A stretch of 62,566 nucleotides of DNA from Lachnospiraceae bacterium OM04-12BH. Lineage in GTDB: Bacteria > Bacillota > Clostridia > Lachnospirales > Lachnospiraceae. Under the pieces are notes generated by a model. That model saw nothing but the letters and a program-made list of their open reading frames with translations, was not told the DNA's origin and did not search any database. The position numbers and the translations under genes were made by a program. The stretch spans positions 1 through 62,566 of the forward strand of contig QULQ01000017.1 in assembly GCA_003490145.1 (NCBI GenBank), read 5' to 3'. How positions within the stretch are numbered: position 1 is the stretch's first letter; each line of letters begins with the position of its first letter. Positions 9,332 to 20,272 of the stretch are shown here, piece after piece.

Positions 9332-9571
9332 CTAAAATACATTAAGATTTAATATAATACTGATGACCATAAAGCCTATCGCCAGATATTTCGTAAACTT
9401 AACAAGCTTACCTTCCATGGAACGGCCTTTATTCTTGCCCCAGTATGTTTCCGCTGCTCCACTGATCGCTCCCAGTCCTGCAGATTTGCCTTCCTGCATC
9501 AGAACGATCACTGTTAAAACAATACATATTAAAATAAATAAAATCTGAATTACGATTCTAAGTGCTGCCAT
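9332..9571 (-). CDS. secG: preprotein translocase subunit SecG
   Basis: 79 residues with two membrane helices (residues 4-25 and about 55-77) joined by a loop with the family motif LMQEGKSAGLGAISGAAETYW. It belongs to the SecYEG channel in the membrane. The frame is open upstream to 9595, but AGGAGG lies seven bases before the ATG at 9571, giving the usual SecG length. secG next to rnr is common in Firmicutes. Confidence 0.95.
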   Translation of the reverse strand: MAALRIVIQILFILICIVLTVIVLMQEGKSAGLGAISGAAETYWGKNKGRSMEGKLVKFTKYLAIGFMVISIILNLNVF

Positions 9572-9649
9572 TTTCACACCTCCTAATGCAAACAAACATC
9601 AGTTTATCATATGCTCTTTGAATTTTCAAGTATTTCTGTAAATTATTTC

Positions 9650-11104
9650 CTATTTCACAGGCTGCGCAGATGCCTGTGCAGCAGCAGCGGCGGCTGTATC
9701 CTCTTCCGGTACCGGTACGATCTCTGTCAGGATACCATTCTCATCAGCCTGATACTGTACACCATTCAGATCCAGTACCTGGTTTCTGATCAGCACACCC
9801 TTTTCATCAAAGTAATAGTTCTGCTTTGCTACCGGATAAATACCTGTCACGATATGTCCCAGTTCATCTGCGTAGTAAGTCTTATCCGCAATGTTGAACC
9901 AGCCGGATACCATCTGTCCTGTGGCAGGATCATAATAGTAGCTGGAACCATCTTCTCTTGCAATCATGCCGCTCTGTCTGATCCCATCTGCACTGAAAAG
10001 AAATTTCAGTCCATCAATAACCTGATCCCCGGTCAGCATATGGCCGTCTGTTCTGTCAAAGAAATAGAAATTTCCCTTCTCATCAGAATACCATTCCTTC
10101 TTCATGATACCATTGTTCAGGGGATCATAATAAAACTTCTGCTCTCCTACAGTAACCCAGCCTGCTGTTTTGATTCCTTCTGCTGTGAAGTAATAATTGT
10201 TTCCTTCTGCTGTATACTGTCCCCTGGCGATCTGTCCGTCCTCCGGAGTCAGATAATACGTGCCCTTATCGTCGGTAAACCAGCCTCTTACCAGATTGCC
10301 CGCGCCATCCAGATAATATCTGGTATTATTATAGTCAACCCAGCCTCTCTGCATCTTCCAGTTACGATAGAATCTTGTCTGTCCATTATGGGCAATAAAT
10401 CCCTCTGGAATGATCAGGGTACTGTAGTCCTTGTACTGATAGTTCACATCCACACGGCTGCCAAACCCATTCACTTTTCCATAGCTGGAATACTGCCAGA
10501 AGCAGACATTATTATTGTAATCACAGTTACTGCTGTACTGTGCTACCCATTTGTCCCATCCGCAGATAGAAAGCTTGGAGGTAAACATATTTTTATAGGA
10601 ATACACCATTGGATGATAACCTGCAGCATCGATCGTAGTACAGAACGCATTGATAATATCAATGAGCTGCTGATTAGACAGATTCTTATGGCATTTATCC
10701 TCAATATCAAAAACAACCGGATAGTTTACTGTATAGTTACTGATCCACTGCAGTACAAGATTCGCTTCATTCTGTGCAGCTTCCGGTGTCGTTGCATAGG
10801 AATAAACATATACACCTGTCTTAAGGCCTGCCGCAGCTGCCCCCTTTATATTGGCGTCAAAGTTCGGATCCACGCCACTGTTAGTGCTTCCAGCCTTGAT
10901 AAATGCAAACTTCATGCCACTGGCTGCTACCTGTGACCAATTCACGCTTCCATTATGTTTGGAAACATCAACACCCTGTGCAATGTTTCCACTTGCATTC
11001 ACTGCATGTACCTCTGCAGGCTGCAATGTCCATATCGCAGTCACTGTCAGGGCAAGTGCCAGTGTACGTTTCGCCAGTTCCTTAATTCCCTTTTTCATGT
11101 GCAT
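9650..11104 (-). CDS. secreted GH25 lysozyme with cell-wall-binding repeats
   Basis: 484 residues. A signal peptide (about 1-34, ending VHA) precedes a GH25 domain (about 40-230) with GVDVSKHNGSVNW and the catalytic pair in VFDIED (Asp133, Glu135). The rest is a row of about ten 20-residue aromatic repeats (GWFTDDKGTYYLTPEDGQ, GWVTVGEQKFYYD) of the choline/glucan-binding type. The tail is Ala-rich. It cleaves the MurNAc-GlcNAc bond in peptidoglycan and probably acts in wall remodelling outside the cell. Two start codons two residues apart are possible. A weak promoter (TTGTGC, 17 bases, TAAAAT) precedes it on the minus strand. Confidence 0.92.
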   Translation of the reverse strand: MHMKKGIKELAKRTLALALTVTAIWTLQPAEVHAVNASGNIAQGVDVSKHNGSVNWSQVAASGMKFAFIKAGSTNSGVDPNFDANIKGAAAAGLKTGVYVYSYATTPEAAQNEANLVLQWISNYTVNYPVVFDIEDKCHKNLSNQQLIDIINAFCTTIDAAGYHPMVYSYKNMFTSKLSICGWDKWVAQYSSNCDYNNNVCFWQYSSYGKVNGFGSRVDVNYQYKDYSTLIIPEGFIAHNGQTRFYRNWKMQRGWVDYNNTRYYLDGAGNLVRGWFTDDKGTYYLTPEDGQIARGQYTAEGNNYYFTAEGIKTAGWVTVGEQKFYYDPLNNGIMKKEWYSDEKGNFYFFDRTDGHMLTGDQVIDGLKFLFSADGIRQSGMIAREDGSSYYYDPATGQMVSGWFNIADKTYYADELGHIVTGIYPVAKQNYYFDEKGVLIRNQVLDLNGVQYQADENGILTEIVPVPEEDTAAAAAAQASAQPVK

Positions 11105-11206
11105 TCTCTCTTATCTCCCGTATTTTATTCCTGTATTACAGGCCATTTCACAGATACTGTCATTTTACGTCTGTATCATTCCGCGCACAATGCTCCGTAG
11201 TTTATT

Positions 11207-12601
<1,395 letters not shown>

Positions 12602-12632
12602 AACACCTCCTTACAAAAAGCATCCTGATATA

Positions 12633-12661
12633 TTGTTTTTAAAGATTCAAATTGCTATACT
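12633..12661 (+). promoter_or_regulatory. promoter of the PMT-like glycosyltransferase gene
   Basis: TTGTTT (12633-12638), 17 bases, TATACT (12656-12661), 33 bp ahead of the start codon and divergent from eno. Confidence 0.65.
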
Positions 12662-12693
12662 ATATAGAAGTAAAAGGGGTAAGAGGTAACACA

Positions 12694-14406
12694 ATGAAAT
12701 CTAAATGCAAAAAGCTATTTGCTGAAATGAAACCGGAATTTATGACGAAGAAAGACTGGCAGTGTCTTGGCGTCCTGCTTCTTGTTTTCACCTGTCTCGT
12801 ATTCTTCCGTCTTGGATCCTTTAAGGCTCCGCAAACCACTTATACAACTAAAACAGGCGAAGCTGACATTGTTCTTGACTTTGGTGAATATACGGATATC
12901 GCTTCCTTTTCCATTTTTCTCGGGAATCTGAATACCAGACATTTATCATTGTCTGCTTTTAATGAAGTAACCGGAGAATGGGAAATCATCAACGGAGATG
13001 CCACTGTGGAATCTGTCTTTGACTGGAATAAGGTAGATGTGAATTACAATCTGCGTTACCTTGGCATTGTTGCCACTGATGATACCGCTGTTTTCAATGA
13101 GCTCGTCGTACAAACGCCGGATGGTTCTATCCTTGAACCCGTCAATGCAGACAGCTATCCCTCGCTCTTCGATGAACAGGATACTTTTCCCTCCGCTGTC
13201 ACTTATATGAACGGCACCATGTTTGATGAAGTTTATCATGGCAGGACCGCCTACGAATTCATCCATCATTTAACAACCTACGAAACAACTCATCCGCATT
13301 TTGGTAAGATCCTGATTTCCCTGGGTATCCGGCTTTTAGGCATGACTCCCTTTGGCTGGCGTTTTATGAGTGCTCTGTTTGGCATCCTGATTACCGGTGT
13401 CATGTATCTGTTTGCCAAGAGGCTGTTCCGGAATACCTTTACCGCAACGGCAGTCACCACGCTCTTCTGCTTTGACTGCATGCACTATAACCTTTCCCGG
13501 ATCGCAACCATTGATATTTTTGCCGCTTTCTTTATTCTGCTCATGTACTATTTCATGTATGAATATATCGTCAGGGACAATGCAGCAAAGCCGGACCGTC
13601 CGCTCACAGAGCGCATTCTTGTTCCCCTTGCCCTCTGTGGCATTACCATGGCTTTTGGCATTGCCACAAAATGGACCGGCATTTATGCTGCCGCCGGCCT
13701 TGCCCTGATCTTCTTTATCCATGTGATCTGCAGATTCCCCGGAAATAAAAAGCAGATTCCAAGGCTTTTTGGCTTCTGCTGTATTTTCTTCGTTCTGATC
13801 CCGCTGGTAGTTTATACTCTTTCCTTTATACCTGTGGTAGGCTATACCGAATATAAGAACCTTATCGACAAAGCCATTCAGGGAAGCATATCCATGTTTA
13901 ATTACCATTCCCAGCTTGTGGCCGAGCATTATTACAGTTCTCCCTTTTATGAATGGCCTATTATATGGATGCCGCTTCTGGATGCCAATGATGCTGTTAC
14001 CGCCACGAAAGTAAGTGCTGTCAGCTGCATGGGAAATCCTGCCATTTGGTGGGTCGGAATCCCCTGTCAGGTATTTGTGCTTGTCCATGGTATTCTGAAA
14101 AAGGATAAAAGGGCCGCCTTTCTTTTTCTTGCCTATTTAGCCCAGTATGTGCCCTGGATGAGTATCAGCCGTATTACCTTTATCTATCACTACTTCCCTG
14201 CCATCCTCTTTGTCATCCTGATGATGGGGTACACCATTAACTGTATCATCCACCGTTTTTCATGGGGTAAAAAAGCGGTCACCATTTATCTGGCAGCCGC
14301 TGTGATCGTATTCTTTCTGTTTTTCCCTGTGGTATCCGGTTTTCCCATTGACCGTGAGCTTGGCATGAAACTCAGATGGCTGAAGGACTGGATCCTGATT
14401 CTGTAG
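12694..14406 (+). CDS. GT39 (PMT-like) membrane glycosyltransferase with extra N-terminal domain
   Basis: 570 residues. After one N-terminal membrane helix there is an extracytoplasmic insert of about 130 residues, beta-rich and discoidin-like (ADIVLDFGEYTDIASFSIFL). Then come the GT-C core segments DEVYHGRTAYEFIH and THPHFGKILISLGIRLLG, which match the Asp/Glu and HPPLGK regions of protein O-mannosyltransferases, and about ten more helices. Such enzymes move a sugar from a polyprenyl-phosphate donor to Ser/Thr of exported proteins or to envelope glycans. AGAGG lies seven bases before the ATG at 12694. Its 3' end overlaps the convergent neighbour by 35 bp. Substrate unknown; family assignment fairly sure. 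Confidence 0.8.
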   Translation: MKSKCKKLFAEMKPEFMTKKDWQCLGVLLLVFTCLVFFRLGSFKAPQTTYTTKTGEADIVLDFGEYTDIASFSIFLGNLNTRHLSLSAFNEVTGEWEIINGDATVESVFDWNKVDVNYNLRYLGIVATDDTAVFNELVVQTPDGSILEPVNADSYPSLFDEQDTFPSAVTYMNGTMFDEVYHGRTAYEFIHHLTTYETTHPHFGKILISLGIRLLGMTPFGWRFMSALFGILITGVMYLFAKRLFRNTFTATAVTTLFCFDCMHYNLSRIATIDIFAAFFILLMYYFMYEYIVRDNAAKPDRPLTERILVPLALCGITMAFGIATKWTGIYAAAGLALIFFIHVICRFPGNKKQIPRLFGFCCIFFVLIPLVVYTLSFIPVVGYTEYKNLIDKAIQGSISMFNYHSQLVAEHYYSSPFYEWPIIWMPLLDANDAVTATKVSAVSCMGNPAIWWVGIPCQVFVLVHGILKKDKRAAFLFLAYLAQYVPWMSISRITFIYHYFPAILFVILMMGYTINCIIHRFSWGKKAVTIYLAAAVIVFFLFFPVVSGFPIDRELGMKLRWLKDWILIL

Positions 14407-15652
14407 CTGCCGCCCTGCTGACCTGGCTGTAAAGATCATACCCTACATAAATAATAAGGGCAAGCTGGATCAGCGCAAGCACCTTCAATGGCAGAATATC
14501 CACTGCGATCAGATAAGGCATGAAGGTGAGCATGGAAACCAGCATAAAGCCACAGGTGACCGGCAGCTTTTTCATCCGGTATACCCCGTAAATGATTGCC
14601 AGCAGATCGATCAGAAATCCGTATCTGTCATGCATATGCGGCAAGGTATAAACCGTTATCGTCACAGTAAACAAAGCAAGTGTTATCATCAGTTCTTCTG
14701 TCAGTTCCAGCTTCTTCGTATACAGATAATAGGCAATACATCCCAGGATCATGATCGTCATAATGGTTCCTGCACCACTCACTTCATCTGCATGCCTAAG
14801 ATCTGGCATTTCTTCCCCAAGCAGAGCATACACATTCGGATAATGCAATGTTCCCCATGGATAATAACCTGACTGATCCAGATATACCGTAAGCAGATCT
14901 TTCAGGCTTCTTCCTGCGATCCAGGCCGGGATCACGCTGATAAAGTATATAGCTGGAACCCAGAGATAATATTCCAGGCGGATCGTTCTTTTTTTCAACC
15001 ACATAATCACGAAGAATGGCAGCAAAAATACCGCCTGCAGCTTGAACATAAAGGAAAGTCCAAAAAAGATCGCTGATTTTTCACCATCGTCCTCAAGGAA
15101 ATATAAATAGGAATAAAGCAGGAACGAGGTGTAAATAATATCGCACTGGCACCAGTAGGCACTGTCAATAATGACTGTCGGGGAAAGCAGAAGAACTGCC
15201 ATACCCAGTATGGATTTCCGTAGGTTTCCTGTCATATGGTACAGGATCCTCAGTACCGCTATGGCCGCAAAATAATCAAAGGCCACAGAAACCAGCTTTA
15301 ACGCATACAGGTCATTGGTGCTGATATAAGAAAGCAGCGTCATAATATACATATAAGGCGATGTATAATTGGAAATCTCCATGGAAAGGGATCTCCATCC
15401 GCCATTCGTCCGGATTGCTTCCATCCATGGCTCCAGAAATCCGAAGTAATCTGCAGATTCAATCGGCATTAACTTCCATCTGATCAGAAATGCCAATATA
15501 AAAAGGCAGGCTGTAAAAAGAATATCTACCATCTGAAAGGTGATCCCCTTCAGGGTGACCTCCCTAGTCAGCACCCGGTCTATAAAGCGTTCCTTTTCTG
15601 CCGGTCTACTCTCAGGAAATTCTTCCTGCTCCTGCACATTTTCTTCTATCAT
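14372..15652 (-). CDS. Gpi18-like integral membrane mannosyltransferase
   Basis: 426 residues with a short acidic cytoplasmic N-terminus and about ten membrane helices. The first loop has an acidic motif (IESADYFGFLEPWMEAI) and a later one WCQCDIIYTSFLL, as in the GT-C group related to eukaryotic GPI mannosyltransferases (COG5542). It probably uses a polyprenyl-phosphate sugar on the outer face of the membrane. It is convergent with, and overlaps, the PMT-like gene and is followed by two lipoprotein genes. The exact acceptor cannot be read from the sequence. Confidence 0.7.
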   Translation of the reverse strand: MIEENVQEQEEFPESRPAEKERFIDRVLTREVTLKGITFQMVDILFTACLFILAFLIRWKLMPIESADYFGFLEPWMEAIRTNGGWRSLSMEISNYTSPYMYIMTLLSYISTNDLYALKLVSVAFDYFAAIAVLRILYHMTGNLRKSILGMAVLLLSPTVIIDSAYWCQCDIIYTSFLLYSYLYFLEDDGEKSAIFFGLSFMFKLQAVFLLPFFVIMWLKKRTIRLEYYLWVPAIYFISVIPAWIAGRSLKDLLTVYLDQSGYYPWGTLHYPNVYALLGEEMPDLRHADEVSGAGTIMTIMILGCIAYYLYTKKLELTEELMITLALFTVTITVYTLPHMHDRYGFLIDLLAIIYGVYRMKKLPVTCGFMLVSMLTFMPYLIAVDILPLKVLALIQLALIIYVGYDLYSQVSRAAATESGSSPSAI

Positions 15653-15682
15653 AACTTCTCCTTTTTTCTGTCAGACTTCCTG

Positions 15683-16324
15683 TTATCTGACCTGAGATCC
15701 ACCCCATTCTACTACTGTGAATCCGGTACGATCCGGTGCAGTAAAATCCTGCGCAGGAATCTCCACTGCATCCTTCAGTGGCTTCCATGCCATAAATACC
15801 CGGATCACCGTATCCGGCGCCGGATCAACAGACAACTGTGCTGCCTGCGTATAAACATCTGACTGGAAAGTGATCAGATTATAGGGATTTTCTTTCATTA
15901 ATGGCAGCCAGTAAACAATAAACTCGTTTGCCTCCTGTCTGGTCAGCCCAAGCTGCTGGAGAGCATCCTCCAGGAAGGAAGCTGTATCACTTCCGGCCAC
16001 ACAGTAACCACTGGAAAAATCATAGGAAACACTGTTCTCGCCTTCCCAGTAGAGGTAATTATAAGTCTGACCATCTGCATCTGTCAATGTGCCATCAGGA
16101 CTGGCCGTAACCTTCCATCCATCCTGATACTCCGGATAGGTACAGGTCAGTTCTCCGGCATAATCCAGTTTCACTGTAACATCTGTTTTACTTTCCGGAT
16201 AAAGATAAATCACCGGCTTCGCATCATACTCTTCCATTTTCTCCTGACAGCCTGCAAAAGAGAATACACATGATACCGCCGCCATCAAGATTGACATAAC
16301 CCTTTTTTTGTCTGATTTTCTCAT
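15683..16324 (-). CDS. lipoprotein with a PVIYLYPE-type domain
   Basis: 213 residues. Signal peptide with lipobox FSFAGC (Cys about 26). The mature part opens with KPVIYLYPESKTDVTVKLDY, a conserved start of a family of secreted Firmicute proteins of unknown function, and continues with aromatic beta-type segments (YNYLYWEGENSVSYDF). There are no membrane helices after the signal. It lies 30 bp after the Gpi18-like gene start region and 12 bp after the next lipoprotein gene, with all genes on the same strand, so the three may be co-transcribed. Role unknown. Confidence 0.7.
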   Translation of the reverse strand: MRKSDKKRVMSILMAAVSCVFSFAGCQEKMEEYDAKPVIYLYPESKTDVTVKLDYAGELTCTYPEYQDGWKVTASPDGTLTDADGQTYNYLYWEGENSVSYDFSSGYCVAGSDTASFLEDALQQLGLTRQEANEFIVYWLPLMKENPYNLITFQSDVYTQAAQLSVDPAPDTVIRVFMAWKPLKDAVEIPAQDFTAPDRTGFTVVEWGGSQVR

Positions 16325-16336
16325 GTGTTCTCTTCT

Positions 16337-16975
16337 TTACTCTTCCGTTGCTACGAAGTGAATGCTCTCTCCGCATTTTTCAAAATCATCCATCCAGCCT
16401 GCACCTTCTTCCTGTGTAAAGGTCAGGATGTGTGTTTCGTCCCCGTTAAACAGGTTGTAGCTGAGCTGTTCATAAACCGTACCCTTAAGTTTATACTGAA
16501 GCCTGATCTTGAGCCCCGGTCTGCCATCAATTCTGATCTTGTCATACTGCTCTATCGTAACAGGAACGGTATCTCCATAGCTTGCATCAAAATCCTGCTC
16601 AATCATGGTCTGATACTCTTCCTTCGACTTTTCAGTTATGTTTTCATCTCCTTCCGAGATCACATAGCTGATCGTAGAAAGATCCTTTGGATAGTTTTTA
16701 TGTACATACATTCCCTCTTCTGCTTCATAGGCTTTGAAGCCCTTCGGCAGAGAACAGGATATTTCTGCTTTCTCATATACATCTTCACTATCGTCATATT
16801 GCTGTGACGGGTTTACCGGCACGATATCAGAAGAAGTTTCATTATCACCAGAATCAGCAGTGGAGATTTCCACTGCTGATTCCTCTTCAACTGATTCCTG
16901 TTTATTATTTCCACAGCCAAGAAGCCGTGCTGCCATAAGTCCTGCAGCAATTAACAGTATCAATTTTTTATTCAT
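16337..16975 (-). CDS. putative lipoprotein of unknown function
   Basis: 212 residues. N-terminus MNKKLILLIAAGLMAARLLGC gives a lipobox with Cys about 21. An acidic Ser/Glu linker (about 25-70) precedes a compact domain with CSLPKGFKAYEAEEGMYV and GRPGLKIRLQYKLKGTVYEQ. This looks like the small PsbP/DUF-type lipid-anchored folds but I cannot name the family. It sits 11 bp after the end of the large surface-protein gene, so the two may share a transcript. Confidence 0.65.
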   Translation of the reverse strand: MNKKLILLIAAGLMAARLLGCGNNKQESVEEESAVEISTADSGDNETSSDIVPVNPSQQYDDSEDVYEKAEISCSLPKGFKAYEAEEGMYVHKNYPKDLSTISYVISEGDENITEKSKEEYQTMIEQDFDASYGDTVPVTIEQYDKIRIDGRPGLKIRLQYKLKGTVYEQLSYNLFNGDETHILTFTQEEGAGWMDDFEKCGESIHFVATEE

Positions 16976-16986
16976 TTAAATGCTCC

Positions 16987-19900
16987 TTATTTACGACGTT
17001 TTTTCACCTGATTCAGTTTCACAACAGAAACTGCTGTTCCGCCTGCCGCTGCTCCCAGTGCAATCAGCCAGAGAATCATCGCCATACTGTCGCCTGTCTG
17101 AGGTCTTCTTCTCTTACCAAGTACTGCAAAATCAGATCCTCTTCTTGCACCAAGCACTGCATTATCCTGTACTCTTCTTGCTCCAAGTACCTGCTCATCC
17201 GGAGGTGTTTCTGTTGATGTTCCCGGTGTTGTACCAGGTGTATACTCTGGTGTAGGATCATCTCCGGGTGTCGGTGTTTCCTCACTTCCAGGAGTAGGTG
17301 TCGGCTCATTTCCAGGAGTTGGGGTTGTTTCGGGAGTAGGTGTCGGTGTCTCACCTGGTGTTGCCGTTGGGGTTTCACTTGGCGTTGCTGTCGGCGTCCC
17401 ACTTGGTGTTGCGGTCGGTGTTGCCGTCGGTGTTGCGGTTGGCGTCGCCGTCGGGGTCGCTGTCGGTGTTGCGGTTGGTGTCGCCGTCGGCGTTGCTGTC
17501 GGTGTCGCCGTTGGAGTTGCTGTCGGCGTTGCGGTTGGGGTCGCTGTCGGTGTTGCGGTTGGTGTCGCCGTCGGCGTTGCTGTCGGTGTCGCCGTTGGAG
17601 TTGCTGTCGGCGTTGCTGTTGGGGTCGCTGTCGGCGTCGCGGTTGGTGTCGCCGTTGGTGTCGCTGTCGGCGTTGCGGTTGGTGTTGCCGTCGGTGTTGC
17701 CGTTGGTGTCGCTGTCGGTGTTGCGGTTGGTGTCGCCGTCGGCGTTGCTGTCGGTGTCGCCGTTGGAGTTGCTGTCGGCGTTGCTGTTGGGGTCGCTGTC
17801 GGCGTCGCGGTTGGTGTTGCCGTTGGTGTCGCTGTCGGCGTTGCGGTTGGTGTTGCCGTCGGCGTTGCCGTTGGTGTCGCTGTCGGCGTTGCCGTCGGGG
17901 TCGCCGTTGGGGTCGCTGTCGGCGTCGCGGTTGGTGTCGCCGTTGGTGTCGCTGTCGGCGTCGCGGTTGGTGTCGCCGTCGGCGTTGCCGTCGGGGTCGC
18001 GGTTGGTGTCGCCGTCGGCGTTGCTGTTGGTGTTGCCGTTTCCTTCGGTGTAGGTGTAGGTGTTTCTGTCACTTTCGGTGTAGGTGTTGCCTTGGAAGTA
18101 CTGTGCCACTCACCGATTCCTACTTCAAATTTCTTGGAAACTGCAGATCCTGTACTGGTTGCATTTGATACAACCTTGGCAAGAGGTGCAATAATTCTTC
18201 CAATAATACTTCCCGTAATATTAACGGTTCCTGTATAATTTCCAAAGTTCCATACGATCTTGTCAGCATACTTCTGTGCTGCTTCTCCGTTGGTATCTGA
18301 TCCATCAGCCGATGCACCATTGATCATATATTTCTGCAGATCAATAATGGTTTCTTCTGTTGCATCAGATATATTTACATTGATGATACAGATCTGATCA
18401 TCATTGGTATAAATCTGAAGTCTGTCGGCCTGATTGTCATTGCTGTTTCCGTTTTCATCCTTGAAATTGGTTTTACCATTTTCCTGTGCCATGGTGATAT
18501 TGACAACGGTAACTTCTGCACTGCTGTCTCTGGTATCAATGATGCCCTTCTGTCCATTTTCATGGGACATGCTGAGATCTGATTTGACGCCTTCTGAATC
18601 TTTCATTTTCGCCAGTTCCATTGCAGCAATGGCGATTGCATCAAGATTTCCGGAAATATCTTCCTTTCTGTCGGAAATATCAAGATCCGACTTGCCATCT
18701 ACTGACGTTCCGCCGTCCTTCTGCATGTAGAAGACCATTTCATTTCCTTCACTGTCAGTCTTTACTACAAGGACACGGCCTCCGGCTGCGGTATACTCCT
18801 TACCATTCTTATCTGTATACTTCGTCAGGTAATTGCCATCAGCATCCTTATAAGTATACTTCATATGCTCATTACCGTCTTCATCGGTATATACTACTTC
18901 GTTTCCAAGCTCGATCTTGCCTGCAGCGCTTCCAAAATCCAGAACACATTCTTCATTAATATTGATTTCTCCCAGATAGCAGTCCTGATCGATCTCATCA
19001 TAAACGGTATCGCTTCCGACTTCATTTGCATTTTTCACATTCAGGATCTCTGCTGCGATATCAGCCTGCATATGACCATTCAGATCCAGTTCGTCTGTAT
19101 AGATGGAATAGTCACCTGTAATCCTGTTGATCTCCTCCAGCAGTTCCTGTGCCGACTTTCCTTCTTCAGTATTTACAGTCTTGCCAACATTGAAGAGTGT
19201 CAGAGGTCCGAACTTTCTCATGGCCGTTACTTCTTCGCCTTCTTCTGCGAAATAGCCATCCAGTGCTTCTACCTTTTCTTCATCTGTCATATTCTTGGAC
19301 AGTTCTACCTTTTTACTCTTTACCTCGGGTGATGCGGTTGCTGCCTCAGTCACTTCCGGTGTAGCTTCAGTCTTTTCTTCCACTTCTGTTACAGCAGGGA
19401 TTTCAGTGGGCTGCTCGGTTGCTTCTGCAATAGCAGCGGGTGTTTCTGAAGGGATTGCCACTGTTGCTGGCTCACTTTCTTCTGCCTCCAGTGTCTGTGC
19501 TTCAGACTCAGTGGTATCGCCATTATTATCGTTACTGTCCTTGTTATCTGTATTCTGTGTCTGCTCTTCTGCAGAGCTTTCTGTCTGCTCAGGAACAGGT
19601 GCTGTGGCTTCTTCCTGTTCTTCCTGTGCAGGCTCAGCGCTTTCTGCAGGTGCAGCTTCTTCTGCTTGGATTTCTTCTCCCTCAGCAGTTTCTACTGCTT
19701 CCTGGTCTTCTGCAGTATCTTCCGGTATCTCTGCCACAGGAACCTCTGTCTCTTCCGGTTCTTCTGCCGGCGTCTCTATTACTGCAGGCTCCTGTTCCTG
19801 TACTTCCACCTCTGTATTTTCAGTCTCACTGTTCTCGGTCACCTGTGGAACGGAAACTTCCTCGTTCTTCTGTTCCTGTTCTGCCGCTGCTGCGTCGGCT

Positions 19901-20031
19901 TCCTCTACCGTCATCTGGCACATAATACTGTGGTCTTCCTCAGCATATGACACAAAAACATTGGTAGCCACAATCGTTTCTACCAGAACAACAGCAAGCA
20001 TCCTTTTCATTTTTCTTGAAAGATTAAACAT
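16987..20031 (-). CDS. wall-anchored surface protein with choice-of-anchor A-like domain and Thr-Pro-Ala-Thr stalk
   Basis: 1014 residues. Signal peptide (about 1-30). Residues 35-240 are an acidic Glu/Thr/Pro/Ala linker. A globular domain at about 245-655 has [11 protein letters not shown] near its start and [17 protein letters not shown] near its end, the latter typical of choice-of-anchor A domains. A stalk of roughly 54 TPTA units follows, then TPTPGE-type variants, three VLGARR/VLGKRR motifs and a sorting signal: RPQTGD, a hydrophobic helix and KKRRK. The anchor box has Arg where LPXTG has Leu. The protein probably stands out from the wall on an extended, possibly O-glycosylated, stalk. 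Ligand unknown. GGGGAG lies about 10 bases before the start. Confidence 0.85.
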   Translation of the reverse strand: MFNLSRKMKRMLAVVLVETIVATNVFVSYAEEDHSIMCQMTVEEADAAAAEQEQKNEEVSVPQVTENSETENTEVEVQEQEPAVIETPAEEPEETEVPVAEIPEDTAEDQEAVETAEGEEIQAEEAAPAESAEPAQEEQEEATAPVPEQTESSAEEQTQNTDNKDSNDNNGDTTESEAQTLEAEESEPATVAIPSETPAAIAEATEQPTEIPAVTEVEEKTEATPEVTEAATASPEVKSKKVELSKNMTDEEKVEALDGYFAEEGEEVTAMRKFGPLTLFNVGKTVNTEEGKSAQELLEEINRITGDYSIYTDELDLNGHMQADIAAEILNVKNANEVGSDTVYDEIDQDCYLGEININEECVLDFGSAAGKIELGNEVVYTDEDGNEHMKYTYKDADGNYLTKYTDKNGKEYTAAGGRVLVVKTDSEGNEMVFYMQKDGGTSVDGKSDLDISDRKEDISGNLDAIAIAAMELAKMKDSEGVKSDLSMSHENGQKGIIDTRDSSAEVTVVNITMAQENGKTNFKDENGNSNDNQADRLQIYTNDDQICIINVNISDATEETIIDLQKYMINGASADGSDTNGEAAQKYADKIVWNFGNYTGTVNITGSIIGRIIAPLAKVVSNATSTGSAVSKKFEVGIGEWHSTSKATPTPKVTETPTPTPKETATPTATPTATPTATPTATPTATPTATPTATPTATPTATPTATPTATPTATPTATPTATPTATPTATPTATPTATPTATPTATPTATPTATPTATPTATPTATPTATPTATPTATPTATPTATPTATPTATPTATPTATPTATPTATPTATPTATPTATPTATPTATPTATPTATPTATPTATPTATPTATPTATPTATPTATPTATPTATPSGTPTATPSETPTATPGETPTPTPETTPTPGNEPTPTPGSEETPTPGDDPTPEYTPGTTPGTSTETPPDEQVLGARRVQDNAVLGARRGSDFAVLGKRRRPQTGDSMAMILWLIALGAAAGGTAVSVVKLNQVKKRRK
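17395..18042 (-). repeat. 12-bp tandem repeat array coding (TPTA)n, with nested 84/168-bp duplications
   Basis: About 54 consecutive 12-bp units. Every unit codes the same four residues while third codon positions vary. The block at 17549-17716 is repeated at 17717-17884 with only two changes, and the first 84 bp of that block is also present at 17465-17548 with one change. So the array grew by duplicating multi-unit blocks, not only single units. Confidence 0.9.
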
Positions 20032-20143
20032 AGCAATACTCCCCTTGTAAAACTATTAACCTCCACAGGCTGTGCCACACAATACACAGATACCCTGCAG
20101 TCGGATACTGAATCCCACACATGATCCAACATCCTATTCCTAT

Positions 20144-20172
20144 GTAATATTTTACCGTAATCGTTTTCGCAA
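20144..20172 (-). promoter_or_regulatory. possible promoter of the large surface-protein gene
   Basis: TTGCGA (20167-20172), 17 bases, TATTAC (20144-20149) on the minus strand, about 115 bp before the start codon. This leaves a 5' leader of over 100 nt in which I see no clear structure. Confidence 0.45.
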
Positions 20173-20213
20173 TGCAATATCACTATGCTATTTTTGCTAT
20201 CATCTACGCTGGG

Positions 20214-20247
20214 AAATCGCCATGCTGAGTATACCGCATGGTGATTT
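20214..20247. terminator. hairpin after the anchor remnant
   Basis: AAATCGCCATGC (20214-20225) pairs with GCATGGTGATTT (20236-20247). The T run is better on the plus strand (TTTTT) than on the minus, but by position it would end transcripts of the decayed minus-strand gene. Confidence 0.5.
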
Positions 20248-20272
20248 TTGCGTATTTTTTATGCTTTTGTTG

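Noticed and set aside
9611..10936. 441-residue plus-strand frame opposite the GH25 gene
   Set aside because: Antisense to a well-supported lysozyme gene; Cys/Ile/His-rich composition and no ribosome site.
12652..12694. Earlier TTG start of the PMT-like gene
   Set aside because: It would lie inside the promoter -10 region; the ATG at 12694 has a good ribosome site.
17395..18042. Possible CRISPR array
   Set aside because: The repeats are contiguous with no unique spacers and they code for protein.
17340..18109. Long open frames on both strands through the repeat array (Ser/Leu-rich on plus, Asn/Asp/Thr-rich on minus)
   Set aside because: They are shadows of the 12-bp repeats, whose period is a multiple of three and so keeps several frames open; neither has a ribosome site or sensible composition, and the LPXTG-type frame explains the locus.
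19295..20050. 251-residue Ser/Ala/Val-rich frame on the plus strand
   Set aside because: It is antisense to the Glu/Ala/Thr-rich linker of the surface protein; low complexity keeps it open.
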